This document shows, piece by piece, positions 9,941 to 21,018 of a DNA stretch of 64,000 bases. The stretch is from contig CP142458.1 of NCBI GenBank assembly GCA_038049695.1, positions 44,485,501 through 44,549,500 on the forward strand, given 5' to 3'. The translations under genes and the position numbers were made by a program. Numbering within the stretch: position 1 is the stretch's first letter; each line of letters opens with the position of its first letter. This DNA is from Cinnamomum chago. Taxonomy: Eukaryota; Streptophyta; Magnoliopsida; Laurales; Lauraceae. The notes under the pieces were generated by a model. The model saw nothing but the letters and a program-made list of their open reading frames with translations, was not told where the DNA came from and searched no databases.

Positions 9941-11470
9941 TTATTTATGATAGGCACAGAACTTGCCCTGATCTCGGGTTGAAGGGTCGCCTCTCATTGG
10001 TGGTGGCCACTTGAAGAAGGGTTCTGTCTTGATTTTGCTGAGGAGTCTGTAGATCGGCTCCTTGAAGACTGTGTTCACAGCTCTGTAGGAGTCAGCAGAG
10101 GGCTTGGGCTTCTTTTTGTCTCTTGAGGTGGGCGTTGAGACCGCAACCGAATTCGAGGAAGCCCTATCGCGGCCCCTCTCCTCCCTTCGAAACGGCTTCT
10201 TATCCTTGACAGGGGGTCTGTCTTGGCGCTGGTTGCTCTCTCGCCTGAGGCCGAAGTTCTCCCGGGCTCGGGTTTCGTCTTCTTCTTGCTCGATGAATTG
10301 ATTCACCCGGGTCATCAATGCTCTCATCATGGCCACAGGACATCGGACGAGCTCTTTCCGGAGATTGTTGCCAGGCAGCAGTACTTCTTTGAAGCACATG
10401 ACGGCTACTTCTTCATTGGCATCTTCAATCTGGCTAAAAACGGTCCAGAACCTCTTGGCGAATTGAGTAATGTTTTCGTCTGGTTTCATCCTCATAGCCA
10501 TCAGGTCGTTATTTGTCCTCGGGATGACTCTGTGCGCCTGGAACTTTTCTAAGAAGGAGCCCCTGAGTTGCCGCCAACTCGAGATCGACTCCTCCGGGAG
10601 TGCGTAGAACCATCTGAGGGGGAGATCGCCGAGACTAGAGGAGAACACTCTGCAGTTCAATTGTCCGACATCACCCCAGATTGACATTCGCTGGGTGAAG
10701 TGTCAGAGATGAGCCGAAGGATCCGAGGTCCCATCATAGAGGGTGAACCTCGGGATGCTGAACTTCTCAGGGAGAGGGAAGTCGGTTATCTCCCGGGAGA
10801 AGGGGGACGTACCGAGATTGCCTGAGTCGTAAGTACCTAGTCGGTCCCGAGTGAAGCCAGCCACCTCCATATTTTGTTGAACAGTCTGTTTGATGTACTG
10901 GCCAAGCCAGTCGGGTACATCGCCTCGGTCTTCTGTTCTTCGTCTCTGTTCTCCTCGGGCGCTGTTCGGGTGGCTACTGCTCGAGCCTTCTTCGTAGGTC
11001 CTACTGCGCCTCTTATTGTCCCAAGTCCCTCTCAGGCCCTGTCCGACTGAATGAAGCCGGGAAGGCGAGGATGGCGTTTTCTGGTTTGTTGTCTTCTCTT
11101 GCAGCTGCTGCTGGAGTTGGCGGATCTGCTCGTTTTTCTCCTGGATAATGGGGTTCTGAGATCTGACATCCTCAGTGATAGGGTTGTAGTCATCCTCTCC
11201 ACCGTTCCTCTCCGTCTCAAGATGGGACCGACGGGAGATAACAGGTGTCGGAGACCTGTATCGCTGGGAAGTCCCTGCCTGACGAGACCTACCTCCGGGT
11301 CTCCTTTGATAAGTGACTGGTGCCCGTTGCTGGTGGCGCTTGGCTAGCTGGTTGTTTTTTTGGGGCGGCGCTGTCGCCTTCTTTGAAGTCCTTGACGGAG
11401 GAGCTTCTCCTAGGTGGGACTTGGCCCTGGGCCTCCTCTGTCGAGAAGTGGGCGGCCGTTGTTCTTGCAA
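9941..11470 (-). pseudogene. E1 gag
   Basis: Two minus-strand frames, 10703-11470 and 9941-10687, are one gag gene split by a single in-frame TGA (10700-10702), most likely a CGA-to-TGA transition. The N-terminal half is basic and low-complexity (Arg, Gln, Ser), then PLPEKFSIPRFTLYDGTSDP opens the capsid domain. The C-terminal half has WFYALPEESISSWRQL, FLEKFQAHR and ITQFAKRFW, typical of the plant retrotransposon Gag domain. Gag would form the cytoplasmic particle in which reverse transcription occurs. Confidence 0.9.
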
Positions 11471-11647
11471 TGTCAGCGGCAGCCGTGCTGATACAACTCA
11501 TTGTTGCGCCGATCGTGCCCGTGATTGCACTAATTCTTCCAGTATGGGCGATGACTGTGTTGGGACTGCTCCTTGCTGCACATGCTCCCCAGATGGGGCT
11601 GTTGTCTCTTCCAGCACCGGCGACAGCCGCAAAGCTTTGGATGATTC
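11471..11647 (-). other. E1 leader between 5' LTR and gag
   Basis: About 180 bases. A tRNA primer-binding site should lie at its right end, next to the LTR, but none of the common plant matches (initiator Met and others) is recognisable. The edge may have been altered by a small rearrangement. Confidence 0.5.
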
Positions 11648-12327
11648 AGCGAGTGCAAAAAATCTGAGACTTACTTAGGTAATGTAAGACTTCTTGGGAG
11701 AGTCTGGCTGGCTGAAAACCTGAAAAGGAAGAGGAACGAAGGATCAGGGACCCTGGCTGTTATCAGCTCAAGGCCCTCCGATGCATAAGTTAGTCTAGTT
11801 ACTAGGCTAAGGATGATTGGAGAACAAAGAGAACGAAAGTGTATGTGCCTCCTCCACTTACCTCCCTGGACTCACCTTGTATACATATATATATATATAT
11901 ATATATAGGCACTGGGTTTCATCAGGAGTTTCCTTAGTGGGGGGTAGGTAAAAAGGGATCATCCCATCAGGCCATACCTTGTACCCTTAGCGGGGGTAGG
12001 TGAAAGCCCTGTCCTATCAGTCCATACCTTGTATGGCTGCGAACGTGACCACATTATAAGGTCAACTCCTTATCAGGCGCGTGCCCTGCAGGGCATTTAT
12101 TATGATTGACATTCGGCGCTTATCTCGGTCGATTGAAGCCACCGAGAATGAGACGAGCGTGTGGGTAATGGAACCGAGGCAGGTCTAGCCGGTATTTTCG
12201 AGGCTAGCCAGAACCGAATACCGAACTCATGGTGGTACCGTGATGGGCGAGACCGAAACCATGACTTATCTGTCATCAGCTATCAAGGTCAGACTCGTCT
12301 CTTGAATTATGAAAAGGTCCCCACACA
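11648..12327 (-). repeat. E1 5' LTR
   Basis: This is the partner of 1327-2002 in direct orientation. It ends at CACACA before the target duplication atact (12328-12332). Its (TA)n tract (about 11883-11906) is longer than in the other LTR. The inner terminus near 11648 no longer starts with TG. Confidence 0.92.
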
Positions 12328-12332
12328 ATACT

Positions 12333-12726
12333 CATTTTATCATGATGTTTGGGGGCCACCAAATGTGACCTTAGGAATAGTTAGGTCACTCAGTGAGAAA
12401 CAATGTCTAACATTGATGGAAAATCAATCGAAAAGGGGAACATTAGGAATATCTCTTGTAGGAACTCTACTTGAAGAGAGATACCCTTGACAGCTTTCTT
12501 GAAGAAATATGGAATAGATGGAATGAAAGTAACATCCATGGACACAAACTTTGTGTTGAAGACCAAGCTATAACATTTATACCGTCTTGCTATTTGAAAA
12601 ACTTTTATACTTTTTTTAGTTATCACGATAACCAAAAAATACGAACTAAATTCCAATTCCTTTAGTTGCTGTTTTTTTTTTTTTCTTTCGTGACTTGGCA
12701 AATGTGCAAAAATAATAACCATGGGC
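12333..12726 (-). pseudogene. Copia integrase-RT linker remnant
   Basis: On the minus strand at about 12430-12600 the product reads YKCYSLVFNTKFVSMDVTF followed by a PYF segment. This matches the segment after the Copia integrase core that normally reads KGYKCYxP...FVSxDVTFxE. It is short and has no LTR of its own here. The plus strand at about 12340-12370 also reads HDVWGPPNVT, which resembles a Copia integrase motif but is on the other strand and may be chance. It is the pre-existing DNA into which E1 (left) and G0 (right) inserted. Confidence 0.55.
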
Positions 12727-13168
12727 TGATAGAGCCCAACCCAACTATGGGATAAGGGCCAAATCATTTGTTAAGCCAACAAGACCGCTATTGTGTGGGC
12801 TAATCCAAGAAAAGAGTGTTTGGCAAGCTTGTAGGAGGTCACAAGGATGGTCATGTTCTTATCCATTAGAAGTTTAACTATAGTAGGAGTTATCAATAGA
12901 TATGGTTGGAGTTTTCAGCTATGCATTAGGAGTTCAAATATGGTAGGAGTTGTCGGCAAATCCTTTGCTTAGCTGGTAATATTTTCTATCCAGTCAGCAT
13001 TTCTATATTTGTATTTAGCAGTAGTTATTTAATAGCGGATGATTTATGAGAAATATATCAGAAATTATCCCCAAAATCCGTGCTTGCACAAGGTCTAGTC
13101 CATCTTTGAATTTGGACAATTTTATCTTACGGAGGTTTAGTCCATCCTCGAATTTGGACGGTTCCATA
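12727..13168 (+). repeat. G0 5' LTR, first part
   Basis: Starts with TGATAGAGCCC and matches 30072-30321 and 33786-33970 in order. It contains a degenerate internal repeat (GGTTTAGTCCATC..TCGAATTTGGAC). It is cut at 13168 by the insertion of Copia element C1. Confidence 0.82.
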
Positions 13169-13302
13169 TGTTGGAAGTACATCGGCTTTTCAGATAAGAT
13201 TTCTAAAACTTTGATCCACTTAATGCAGGGATCTCAAATCCAAATCGCCATGGAACCAATCCCAAGATTTCAAACCCTTATCTTAGTTTATTAAGATCCC
13301 AG
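13169..13302 (-). repeat. C1 3' LTR, part 1
   Basis: Starts TGTTGGAAGTA and aligns to the start of the intact LTR at 26631. It is interrupted by plastid DNA at about 13303. Confidence 0.85.
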
Positions 13303-13794
13303 ATGGAAACCTACTAAGTGATAACTTCCAAATTCAGAGAAACCCTGGAATTAAAAATGGGCAATCCTGAGCCAAATCCTGTTTTCAGAAAACAAGGGTT
13401 CAGAAAGTGAGAACCAAAAAAAGGATAGGTGTAGAGACTCAAAGGAAGCTGTTCTAACGAATGGAGTTGATTAACATTGGTATAGGAATCTATCTATCGA
13501 AATTCCAGAAAGGATGACCTTATCCTATATACGTACTGAAATATCAAACAATTAATCACGATCCAATTCCGTATTTTTTTTATATGAAAAATGAAAGAAT
13601 TCTTGTGAATCGATTCTGAATTGAAGGAAGAATCGAATATTCAGTGATCAAATCATTCACTCGTCGGATAGATCTTTTAAAGAACTGATTAATCGGACGA
13701 GAATAAAGATAAAGTCCATTCTACATGTTAATACCGACAACAATGGAATTTATAGTAAGGGGAAAATCCGTCAACTTTAGAAATCATGAGGGTT
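13303..13794 (+). pseudogene. trnL-UAA: nuclear copy of plastid trnL-UAA intron with part of the 3' exon
   Basis: The sequence from GGAAACCTACTAAGTGATAA onward is the chloroplast trnL(UAA) group I intron region, including the well-known conserved stretch GGGCAATCCTGAGCCAA used in plant barcoding. Near 13763-13794 it runs through AAAATCCGTCAACTTTAG into the start of the tRNA 3' exon, then stops at GAGGGTT, so the tRNA is incomplete. The first exon is almost entirely absent. It is non-functional nuclear plastid DNA (a NUPT) with small differences from the plastid sequence I recall. Confidence 0.9.
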
Positions 13795-14777
13795 AAAGAA
13801 TCTTTCTAGTTGGTCTGGAACAATTAGGAGATTCTCTGGAAGAAATACGGGATTCTGCTTCTGGCGGCAACATGCTATTGGGAGGTGGTCTCGCTTATAG
13901 GGTCAAATCAATAAGTTCTAAGAAGAAATATTTGAATATCAATCTCATCGATCTCATCAGTATCATACCAAATCCCATCAATCGAATCACTTTTTCGAGA
14001 AATACGAGACATCTAAGTTGTACGAGTAAAGAGATCTATTCATTGATAAGAAAAAGAAAAAACGTGAACGATGATTGGATTGATGATAAAATAGAATCCT
14101 GGGTCGCGAACAGTGATTTGATTGATGATGATGAAAGATAATTCTTGGTTCAGTTCTCCACCTTAACGACGGAAAAAAGGATTGATCAAATTCTCTTGAG
14201 TCTGACTCATAGTGATCGTTTATCAAAGAATGACTCTGGTTATCAAATGATTGAACAACCGGGATTTATTTTCTTACGATACTTAGTTAGCATTCATAAA
14301 AAGTATCTAATGAATTATGAGTTCAATAGATCCTGTTTAGCAGAAAAACAGATATTCCTTGCTCATTATCAGACAATCACTTATTCACAAACCTCGTGTG
14401 GGGCTAATAGTTCTCATTTCCCATCTCATGGAAAACCCTTTTCGCTCCGCTTAGCCCTATCCCCTTCTAGGGGTATTTTAGTGATAGGTTCTATAGGAAC
14501 TGGACGATCCTATTTGGTCAATTACCTAGCGACAAACTCCTATGTTCCTTTCATTACGGTATTTCCAAACAAGTTCCTGGATGAGAGGCCTAAAGGTTAT
14601 CTTATTTACGATATTGATATTGATGATAGTGACGATATCGATATTGATGATGACCTTGATACGAAGCTGCTAACTATGACGAATGTGCTAACTATGTATA
14701 TGACGCGAAAATAAACCAATTTGATACCACCCTTCAATTAGAATTAGCAAAAACAATGTCCCCTTGCATAATATGGA
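13795..14777 (+). pseudogene. ycf2: nuclear copy of plastid ycf2 fragment
   Basis: The plus strand encodes a piece of the large plastid Ycf2 protein, an AAA-type ATPase-like component of the chloroplast inner-membrane import motor. A P-loop is visible in [15 protein letters not shown] (about 14490-14530), followed by [15 protein letters not shown] and an Asp-Ile repeat (DIDIDDSDD). An in-frame TAA at 14139-14141 replaces a Glu codon, and a frameshift or stop follows the TMYMT segment near 14710. Only a few hundred codons of a protein of over 2000 residues are present, with no promoter, so it is not functional. It joins the trnL fragment directly and ends where the C1 LTR resumes. Confidence 0.94.
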
Positions 14778-15590
14778 GGAAAAATAGATCCGAGAAAAAA
14801 CAACTATGTAGATCTACGAATAACTCAGTGCAGATCTATACCTGAGGAGCTCTGTTGTGCTCGAATCGAGTCTTTGATATTCATCTCTGCAAATCATCTT
14901 TGTAGACATGATGTTCCAGACCTCGTAGTCTTTTATGCTATGACCCAATCGGAGAGATCTTCTCCAAGAGAATGGTGGGATCTCTTTTAGAGAACCTATT
15001 CCTCAAAGCACTCAAACTAGGGAACAAGAAGACAGAAGAGAGGGAAAGAGGAGACCACATTGAACGTCCAAGAGGAGTATGGGACGTCCATCCCTCTATG
15101 GTCTTTTATAATCCCACTGTCCTAGTTCTCTTTCTCTTATGAGTTCTTATTCGAAATACAACTCTATCTCTTAGGTCTAGCATGGGGACCACGAATGATT
15201 CCTTTTGATTTGGCTCCAACTGATGCATCTAGACCCTACATCTCATGCAAGATCCCGACCAACAGTTAATTACAAAGAACACCACTATATAAATGCAATT
15301 GCACTTCAGTCCTAGAAATTTTACATGAAGACCCTAAACTTTCCAATTACTGCAAGCAGGCCCCTCCATCAATTATATCCATGGATCCATTGGAAATAAA
15401 TTGTCTAACCATTGAGGATCCACCTCTTATTATCCCTGTACCCAATTAATCACATAGATCATCGATACCATCTGATTAACTCTTAATCTAAACGGGCGCG
15501 CACTTACCGACGATAAATTCCATTAATCAACACAAAGGGATATTTCTCTTATGAAGATAGATTTCATCTTGAGAATATATGTTCCCACAG
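14778..15590 (-). repeat. C1 3' LTR, part 2
   Basis: Aligns in order with about 26770-27570 of the intact LTR. About 10 bases of LTR were lost where the plastid DNA entered. Its last five bases, CACAG (15586-15590), are the left target duplication of V1. Confidence 0.88.
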
Positions 15591-16075
15591 TGGCACAGCC
15601 CTAGACCTTCGATCGAATAGACCAACCTCTCAGATGAGGTTGATCGAATCCAACAAAGGGATTCCACACGAAATAGCATTCATAGCCATGAACTCATGGA
15701 GAATAACTCACGATAGTCTTTATTAATTGAATAAGCATAAAAATAACAAGAGGGTTCTTCTATATATATAGAAGACATTATTTCTAAACTAAACTGAATA
15801 CTAATAATAGGAAATTACTTAATCCTACTGTAAATAGAATTTAGAAAGCAATCCTATTAAGAAACTAATTAATATTACTAATGTAGATAGGATAGGAATC
15901 TCTGATTGAAATCAGAGATTATGTGGACCCCATAAGCAATCCTATTAAGAAACTAATTAATATTACTAATGTAGATAGGATAGGAATCTTTGATTGAAAT
16001 CAGAGATTATGTGGACCCCATCAAATGGTCCATCAGGGGGGCCTGCGGGCCCTAGTCTTCTGTCGGGCTACATCA
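15591..16075 (-). repeat. V1 3' LTR with internal duplication
   Basis: TGGCAC to GCTACATCA. It is 84 bases longer than its partner because a segment of about 88 bases (from about 15847) is repeated from about 15935. The other LTR lacks the duplication but has a 4-base insertion. The adjacent minus-strand purine run CCGAGGAGAGT (16076-16087) is the likely polypurine tract. Confidence 0.92.
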
Positions 16076-16145
16076 ACTCTCCTCGGCTTGAAAGAACTCG
16101 ACTCCGGCGAGTTAAACGCCTGATAGCGCTCATAATGATCTGGAT

Positions 16146-17084
16146 TCAAGCTTTGAAAATCTGTTGCAGTGATCCATGTAGCATCGGAGATGACGATTCT
16201 TCTAGCAGACAGAACTTTTGAAAACCTCGTTGACGAGTGGAAACAATCTGATCATCAAGCACATCAACAATCTCGGCAACGGGTGGAAGATTCGAAGGGA
16301 GAGCAATAGTCTGCACTTCAGTTTCGCCATCATTGTCATGACCTCGGTAGAGTGTAAGATCCTCTACGTTGAAGATAGAATTGACTCCTAAATCGGCTGG
16401 TAGATCAAGCACATAAGCATTGGAGCCAATCTTTTTGAGAATCTTGTATGGACTAGCATTTCGTGGATGCAACTTTTTATAAGCTCCTGGAGGCATACGT
16501 TCTGGACGGATACGGACCATGACCATATCTCCTTCAGCAAATTGAAGAAATCGACGACGCTTGTCTGCTTGTTTATAAGTGGCATTACTAGCAGATATAT
16601 GGCGATGGACTTCATCGTGCACTTGTTGCATGTGGTGAAAAAAACTTTCAGCATCGGCACTTATGCTGGCATCTACCGGCAAAGGGACAAGATCAATAGG
16701 CAGTCGCGGTCGAACCCCTGTAACAACTTCAAATGGAGAAGTACCTGTAGACGGATTGGCCGAATTATTGTAGGCAAACTCAGCCATAGGTAATGCTTGA
16801 TCCCAAGTTGTGATGTGATCACGAATAAGGCATCGTAACAACTGTCCAAGACTTCTGTTTACCACTTCGGTTTGGCCGTCAGTTTGAGGGTGGTAAGCTG
16901 TAGACAATTTGAGCTTGGTATTTGACAACATCCATAAAGTCTTCCAAAAATAATTCATGAATTTGGTGTCTCGATCCGAAACAATAGTCTCTGGAAGGCC
17001 ATGTAGACGTACAACTTTTTTGAAAAAGAGCTTTGTAACCTTGTAAGCATCACTAGTGGAAGTACATGGAATAAAATGTTCCAT
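16146..17084 (-). pseudogene. V1 integrase core, C-terminus and partial chromodomain
   Basis: A 312-codon frame with the second catalytic Asp in IVSDRDTKF and the catalytic Glu in YHPQTDGQTEVVNR, the correct 35-residue spacing. Then come WDQALPMAEFAYNNS, a GPY/F-like region (HPRNASPYKILKKIGSNAYVL), NVEDLTLYRG and the start of a chromodomain-like segment (EIVDVLDDQIVSTRQRGFQKF). Chromodomains direct insertion to particular chromatin in chromoviruses. The expected tryptophan-containing second half is absent from the frame, so it is truncated. Upstream it is separated from the zinc-finger part by stops. Confidence 0.92.
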
Positions 17085-17337
17085 TTTTTAAAAGCGATCA
17101 ACGACAACAAAAATAGAATCAACTTCTCTGAGTCATTAGCAAACCTAGCACAAAATCCATGCTAATGTCTTCCCATGGAGTATGAGGAACAGGCAAAGTT
17201 TGATAAAGTCCAGTGTTCTTATTACCTTTGGCTAGCTGGCATGTCCTACATCGTTCGCAAATGCGAATAATGGTAGGCTTCATTCGGGGCCAATAATATC
17301 TATCGCTGACAAGAGCAAGAGTTTTGTCGTGTCCCAA
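17085..17337 (-). pseudogene. V1 integrase zinc-binding domain
   Basis: The minus-strand frame has GHDKTLALV, YYWPRMKPTI and CERCRTCQLAKG, the second half of the HHCC zinc finger, then VPHTPWEDISMDFVLGL, which carries the first catalytic Asp. A frameshift after it separates the rest of the core. Confidence 0.88.
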
Positions 17338-17367
17338 ATGGCCACTACATCCTCTCGAATGCAGCTC

Positions 17368-18300
17368 TCAGACAACATATTCACGAATGGACGTGGTAGG
17401 GAGGCAGAGTTGTGTACCTTTAAACAAAAAATCATCATGAATGCTATAATGAGGATGCTTACCAAGATCACCATTGCGGAGGTTTGCATAGATAGAACCA
17501 AAGTTTGGATCATCCGCATAATCTTGCTTGAGTTGGTCATAACCTGGTACACTAACAGACATGGTTGTCAACAAATGCTTTCGTCGACTGAGTGCATCAG
17601 CGATCAAATTATCTTCTTCGGCCGTGTGGCGAATGCTGAAAGTGAACTCCTGTATATATGCGCTCCACTTGGCACGGTTGGCAACGAGTTTGTTCTTTAC
17701 TCAAACAATGATGCTTTATGCTTACCAAGATCACCATTGCAGAGGTCTGCATAGTTAGAACCAAAGTCTGGATCATCCGCATAGTCTAGCTTGAGTTGGT
17801 CAAGACCTGGTACACTAACAGACATGGTTGTCAACAAATGCTTTCGTCGACTGAGTGCATCAGCGATCAAATTATCTTTTCCGGCCGTGTGGCGAATGTT
17901 GAAAGTGAACTCCTGTATAAATGCGCTCCACTTGTCACGGTTGGCACTGATCTTTTGCTGTGAATGTAGATGTCGCAAAGCATCATTGTCTGAGTAAAGA
18001 ACAAACTCATTGCCAATCAAGTAATGTCTCCAATGACGAAGTGATTGTACAACGGCATAGAGTTCCAAATCATAAGAAGAGTACTTTTTCTTGGCATCAG
18101 AAAGTTTCTCGCTGAAAAATGCAATCGGATGTCTCTCTTGACTAAGAACACCTCCAATGCCAACATTTGATGCATCACAAGCAATTTCGAAGACCTTGTC
18201 AAAATTTGGAATTTGTAAAACTGGTGCCTCTGTGATTTTACGCTTTATTTCTTCAAAGGCCTAGTGGCCTAACTAGTCCACTTAAATTCACCCTTTTTCA
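17368..18300 (-). pseudogene. V1 RNase H region with duplicated segment
   Basis: The intact-looking copy at 17697-18068 reads LELYAVVQSLRHWRHYL, EFVLYSDNDALRHL and DNLIADALSRR, standard Ty3/Gypsy RNase H and its exit. A second copy of the C-terminal half (IADALSRRKHLL and following) lies at 17368-17607, beyond a 37-base inverted scar. In-frame stops lie near 18262-18275. Only one copy would be needed, so the element is structurally damaged. Confidence 0.88.
17458..17946. repeat. direct duplication of about 225 bp with inverted 37-bp spacer in V1
   Basis: Segments 17458-17680 and 17721-17946 are direct repeats at a spacing of 263 bases. Between them, 17681-17716 is the reverse complement of 17977-18013 with about two mismatches. 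As a result the plus strand there encodes NEFVLYSNNDAL, a mirror of the RNase H motif that belongs on the minus strand. Confidence 0.9.
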
Positions 18301-19534
18301 TGCAATCTGTGATTGGAGCCATGATACTGCTGAAGTTTCGAATAAATCTCTTATAAAAGTTTGCAAGACCATGAAAACTTCGAACTTCAGTGAGTGTAGT
18401 AGGAATGGGCCAGTCCTGAATTGCTTTGACCTTCTCAGGGTCCATTTTAATTCCTTCTGCTGATACAACCTATCCCAAGAAGATAACAGAATCATTCATA
18501 AAAGTGCACTTGAGATTAATATAGAAATGCTCCCGGCGAAGGAGTCGACAAATTGTATCCAGATGTTGAAGATGTTCTGCTTTCGTCTTGCTATAGATTA
18601 GAATATCGTCGAAATAAACGACGACAAACTTTCCAATATAAGGCTACAATAACTGTGTCATGACCCGCATAAAAGTACTAGGGGCATTGGTGAGCCCGGA
18701 GGGCATAACCAACCATTCATAAAGACCGTCTTTGATCTTAAATGCAGTCTTCCATTCATCACCTGGCCTTATACGGATTTGATGATAACCACTTCGCAAA
18801 TCAATTTTAGAGAAAATACATGCACCAGTCATCAAATCTAGCATATCATCTAATCTGGGGATTGGGAAGCGATACTTTACCGTGATTGTATTGATTGCAC
18901 GACTGTCCACGCACATACACCAACTTCCGTCTTTCTTTGGAGTGAGAAGTGCAGGTACTCCACAGGGACTGAGGCTTTCCCTGATATATCCCTTTTGTAA
19001 AAGATCATCAACTTGCCTTCTTAATTCTTTATGCTCCATAGGACTCATCCGGTATGCAGGCAAATTTGGCAAGGAAGTGCCTGGGACAAGATCAATGGCA
19101 TGCTGGATGTCACGTAATGGAGGTAGCTCCTTAGGTAGCTCATCTGGAACTAGATCAGCAAACTTTTTTAGAAGTGGCGCTACTTCTTGTGGGACAGATG
19201 TATTAGGAGATTCTTTTGGAATTTGCCTAGCAATCAATGCATACATGACGCCCTGTTCTTTATTTTCATCTTCAAACTTCCGCATGGTCAATATAGGAAG
19301 TGCTGGAGCTGTATCAAATGTGGAGGACGATTCTAAGGGCAATGGAAGCAACCTAATCTTTCCTCCTTTCCAGTTAAAAGAATAAGTATTATGCTCATGA
19401 TCTGTGATGACTTTAAGTTTCTTTAACCAAGGTTGTCCGAAGAGAATATGTGTAACGTTCATTGGAATGACGTCACAACGAATTGTATCTTCATAATTGC
19501 CGACTCTGAAAGGGACGACACATTGCTTACGCAC
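18301..19534 (-). pseudogene. V1 reverse transcriptase
   Basis: The main frame 18644-19534 holds the RT palm: LLTPKKDGSWCMCVDSRAIN, YRFPIPRLDDML, FSKIDLRSGYHQIRI with the first catalytic Asp intact, and a MPSGLTNAPSTFM box. A TAG near 18644-18646 interrupts it just before the YFDDILIYS catalytic box, which follows in the same strand at about 18590-18625. Further stops lie at about 18470. The frame upstream of about 19400 includes the end of protease. Confidence 0.92.
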
Positions 19535-19870
19535 AGGAATGGAGTAATTGTTGACCCATGCAACTTTTTAAGGTCTTGGATGCTTCTCGGTAGGTAGCTT
19601 GAGTTTCTCGACTGCCTCTTGAGAAATAACATTAATCGCGTTACCACCATCAATGATCATATTACAAGACTTGCCCTTACAATTGACTCGTGACCGGAAA
19701 ATGGATGCATGATTCCAGTCTTCATTTTCTTCCATCGCATCAGCTACTAGGAGACGACGATCAAGGAAAAGCAGTGGGGTGCCATCATTAGCTTCTGTAT
19801 CTTGGAATTGATCTACTATGGTTTCATTTTGAAGCTCTGCATTGAACGGATCTACTTCTATTTCCTCATC
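19400..19870 (-). pseudogene. V1 aspartic protease
   Basis: Near 19635-19665 the minus strand reads MIIDGGNAINVIS, the retropepsin active site in the DGG form common in plant Gypsy elements. It continues toward VTHILFGQPWLKKL, the second conserved region, within the 18644-19534 frame. An in-frame TAA near 19567 splits it. Confidence 0.82.
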
Positions 19871-21018
19871 TTATTGTTCATCATCTTCTGGCTCATTAGT
19901 AGCATATAAATTTATATGGGGACACTCGGCTGCATAATGTCCCTTTTGTTTGCAGGCATGACAATTGACTTCCCTCTTATCTATCCTTCCGCGGGCACGG
20001 TTATCATTCTGATTCTGCTGCACTCGCTGATTTGGCTGTGGCAAAGCTTGCCTCTGCCGAATGGCTTGCTGTGGCCTATGTGGTGCTTGCTGAAATGGTT
20101 TTGGAGGACGAAAACCTTGCGTCTGAGTACGGTTAATAGTAGGTTCAGGTCCTCTTCTAGTGGAGGACTCCCCGACTTGAAAAGTGTTGCGTCTTCGCAA
20201 CTGAAGTTCATGCTGAGCTTTGCGCGCTTTACAAAATACCTCATCAACTCTGGTGAAATCAAACATAGCAACTTCTCGTCTGATATCATTGCGCAATCCA
20301 TCTCGATATCGAGTGATAGTGAGACGATCATCTATTTTCAAATTACAATGAACAATATATTCGCGAAACTTGTTTGTATATTCTTCCATAGATAGATTGC
20401 CTTGCTAGAGAGTAAGATACTCTTGGTGCAGTGTGTTAATGTAATCAGAAGGAAGGAAATTGCTCTTGAGCCTTTCTTTCATGTTGAACCATCTATTAAT
20501 GGGCTGTCCCAAAGCAAGTTCATTATTTTCAACACCATACCACCAGATTCTAACAGGACCCTTAAGTTTAAACCTTCGTAAAGGCTATTCGCTGCTTCTT
20601 ATTCATGTTATACCAAGCAAAATAGTCTTCCAGGGAGTTAAGCCAATCAACAAAAACTTTCGGACTGACATCTCTAGAGAAATCAGCCACATCAGTTCTA
20701 ACTTTCTTTGTGATATCATCAGTGCGGTGTGCAACCATGGGACCCTCGGTGTCTCGTTCAGCGATGAGACGCTATACAAAGTCACGCGCATGGATTCACA
20801 TTGCTCAGGCCTTTCTGTTTGGATGGGTGTACTATTTGTGCGGTAGTGGAAGACCCTTCCTTTGCAACCAACTGTTTGCTTTGCAATTCAATAAGGGCGG
20901 TCTCTACTGTGCGTAGACGATCCATTACTTCGTCCATATCGTGGCCCAGTTTGAATAATTGTTCATCACGTTCCTTGTCTGTGAGCCAATGACTGAGATT
21001 ATCACCTTGTCTAAGCAT
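19871..21018 (-). pseudogene. V1 gag
   Basis: Gag starts at ATG 21018 (MLRQGDNLSHWLTDKERDEQ) with a predicted coiled segment. Its middle (about 20400-20780) is in shifted frames. The C-terminal part 19871-20389 holds the capsid end (EEYTNKFREYIVHC), an Arg and Gln-rich linker, and the nucleocapsid zinc knuckle CHACKQKGHYAAEC (CX2CX4HX4C). Frameshifts in the middle make it non-functional. Confidence 0.88.

Larger units (their letters stand above)
1327..12327 (-). mobile_element. E1: Ty3/Gypsy Tat-type LTR retrotransposon, about 11 kb
   Basis: The element is bounded by two direct repeats (1327-2002 and about 11648-12327) that I judge about 95 percent identical by eye, flanked by the same pentamer atact at 1322-1326 and 12328-12332. 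Coding order on the minus strand is gag, protease, RT, RNase H, a second RNase H of archaeal type, integrase; this double RNase H is a known hallmark of the Tat lineage (Retand, Ogre, Grande and relatives). Between integrase and the 3' LTR it carries a tandem repeat and an extra gene on the opposite strand, also known from Tat elements. It is inactive: gag, RT-RNase H and integrase are broken by stops and frameshifts, and RT and integrase each lack a catalytic acidic residue. I found no recognisable tRNA primer site next to the 5' LTR, and the inner edge of that LTR (11648) reads AG where TG is expected. Confidence 0.93.

Noticed and set aside
13303-13794. Possible functional tRNA-Leu gene
   Set aside because: Only the group I intron and the first part of the 3' exon are present; the 5' exon and the acceptor end are missing.
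17329-17754. 141-codon plus-strand frame containing an RNase H-like motif
   Set aside because: The motif is present only because a 37-base inverted scar places the mirrored RNase H sequence on the plus strand; the rest is the shadow of V1 pol.
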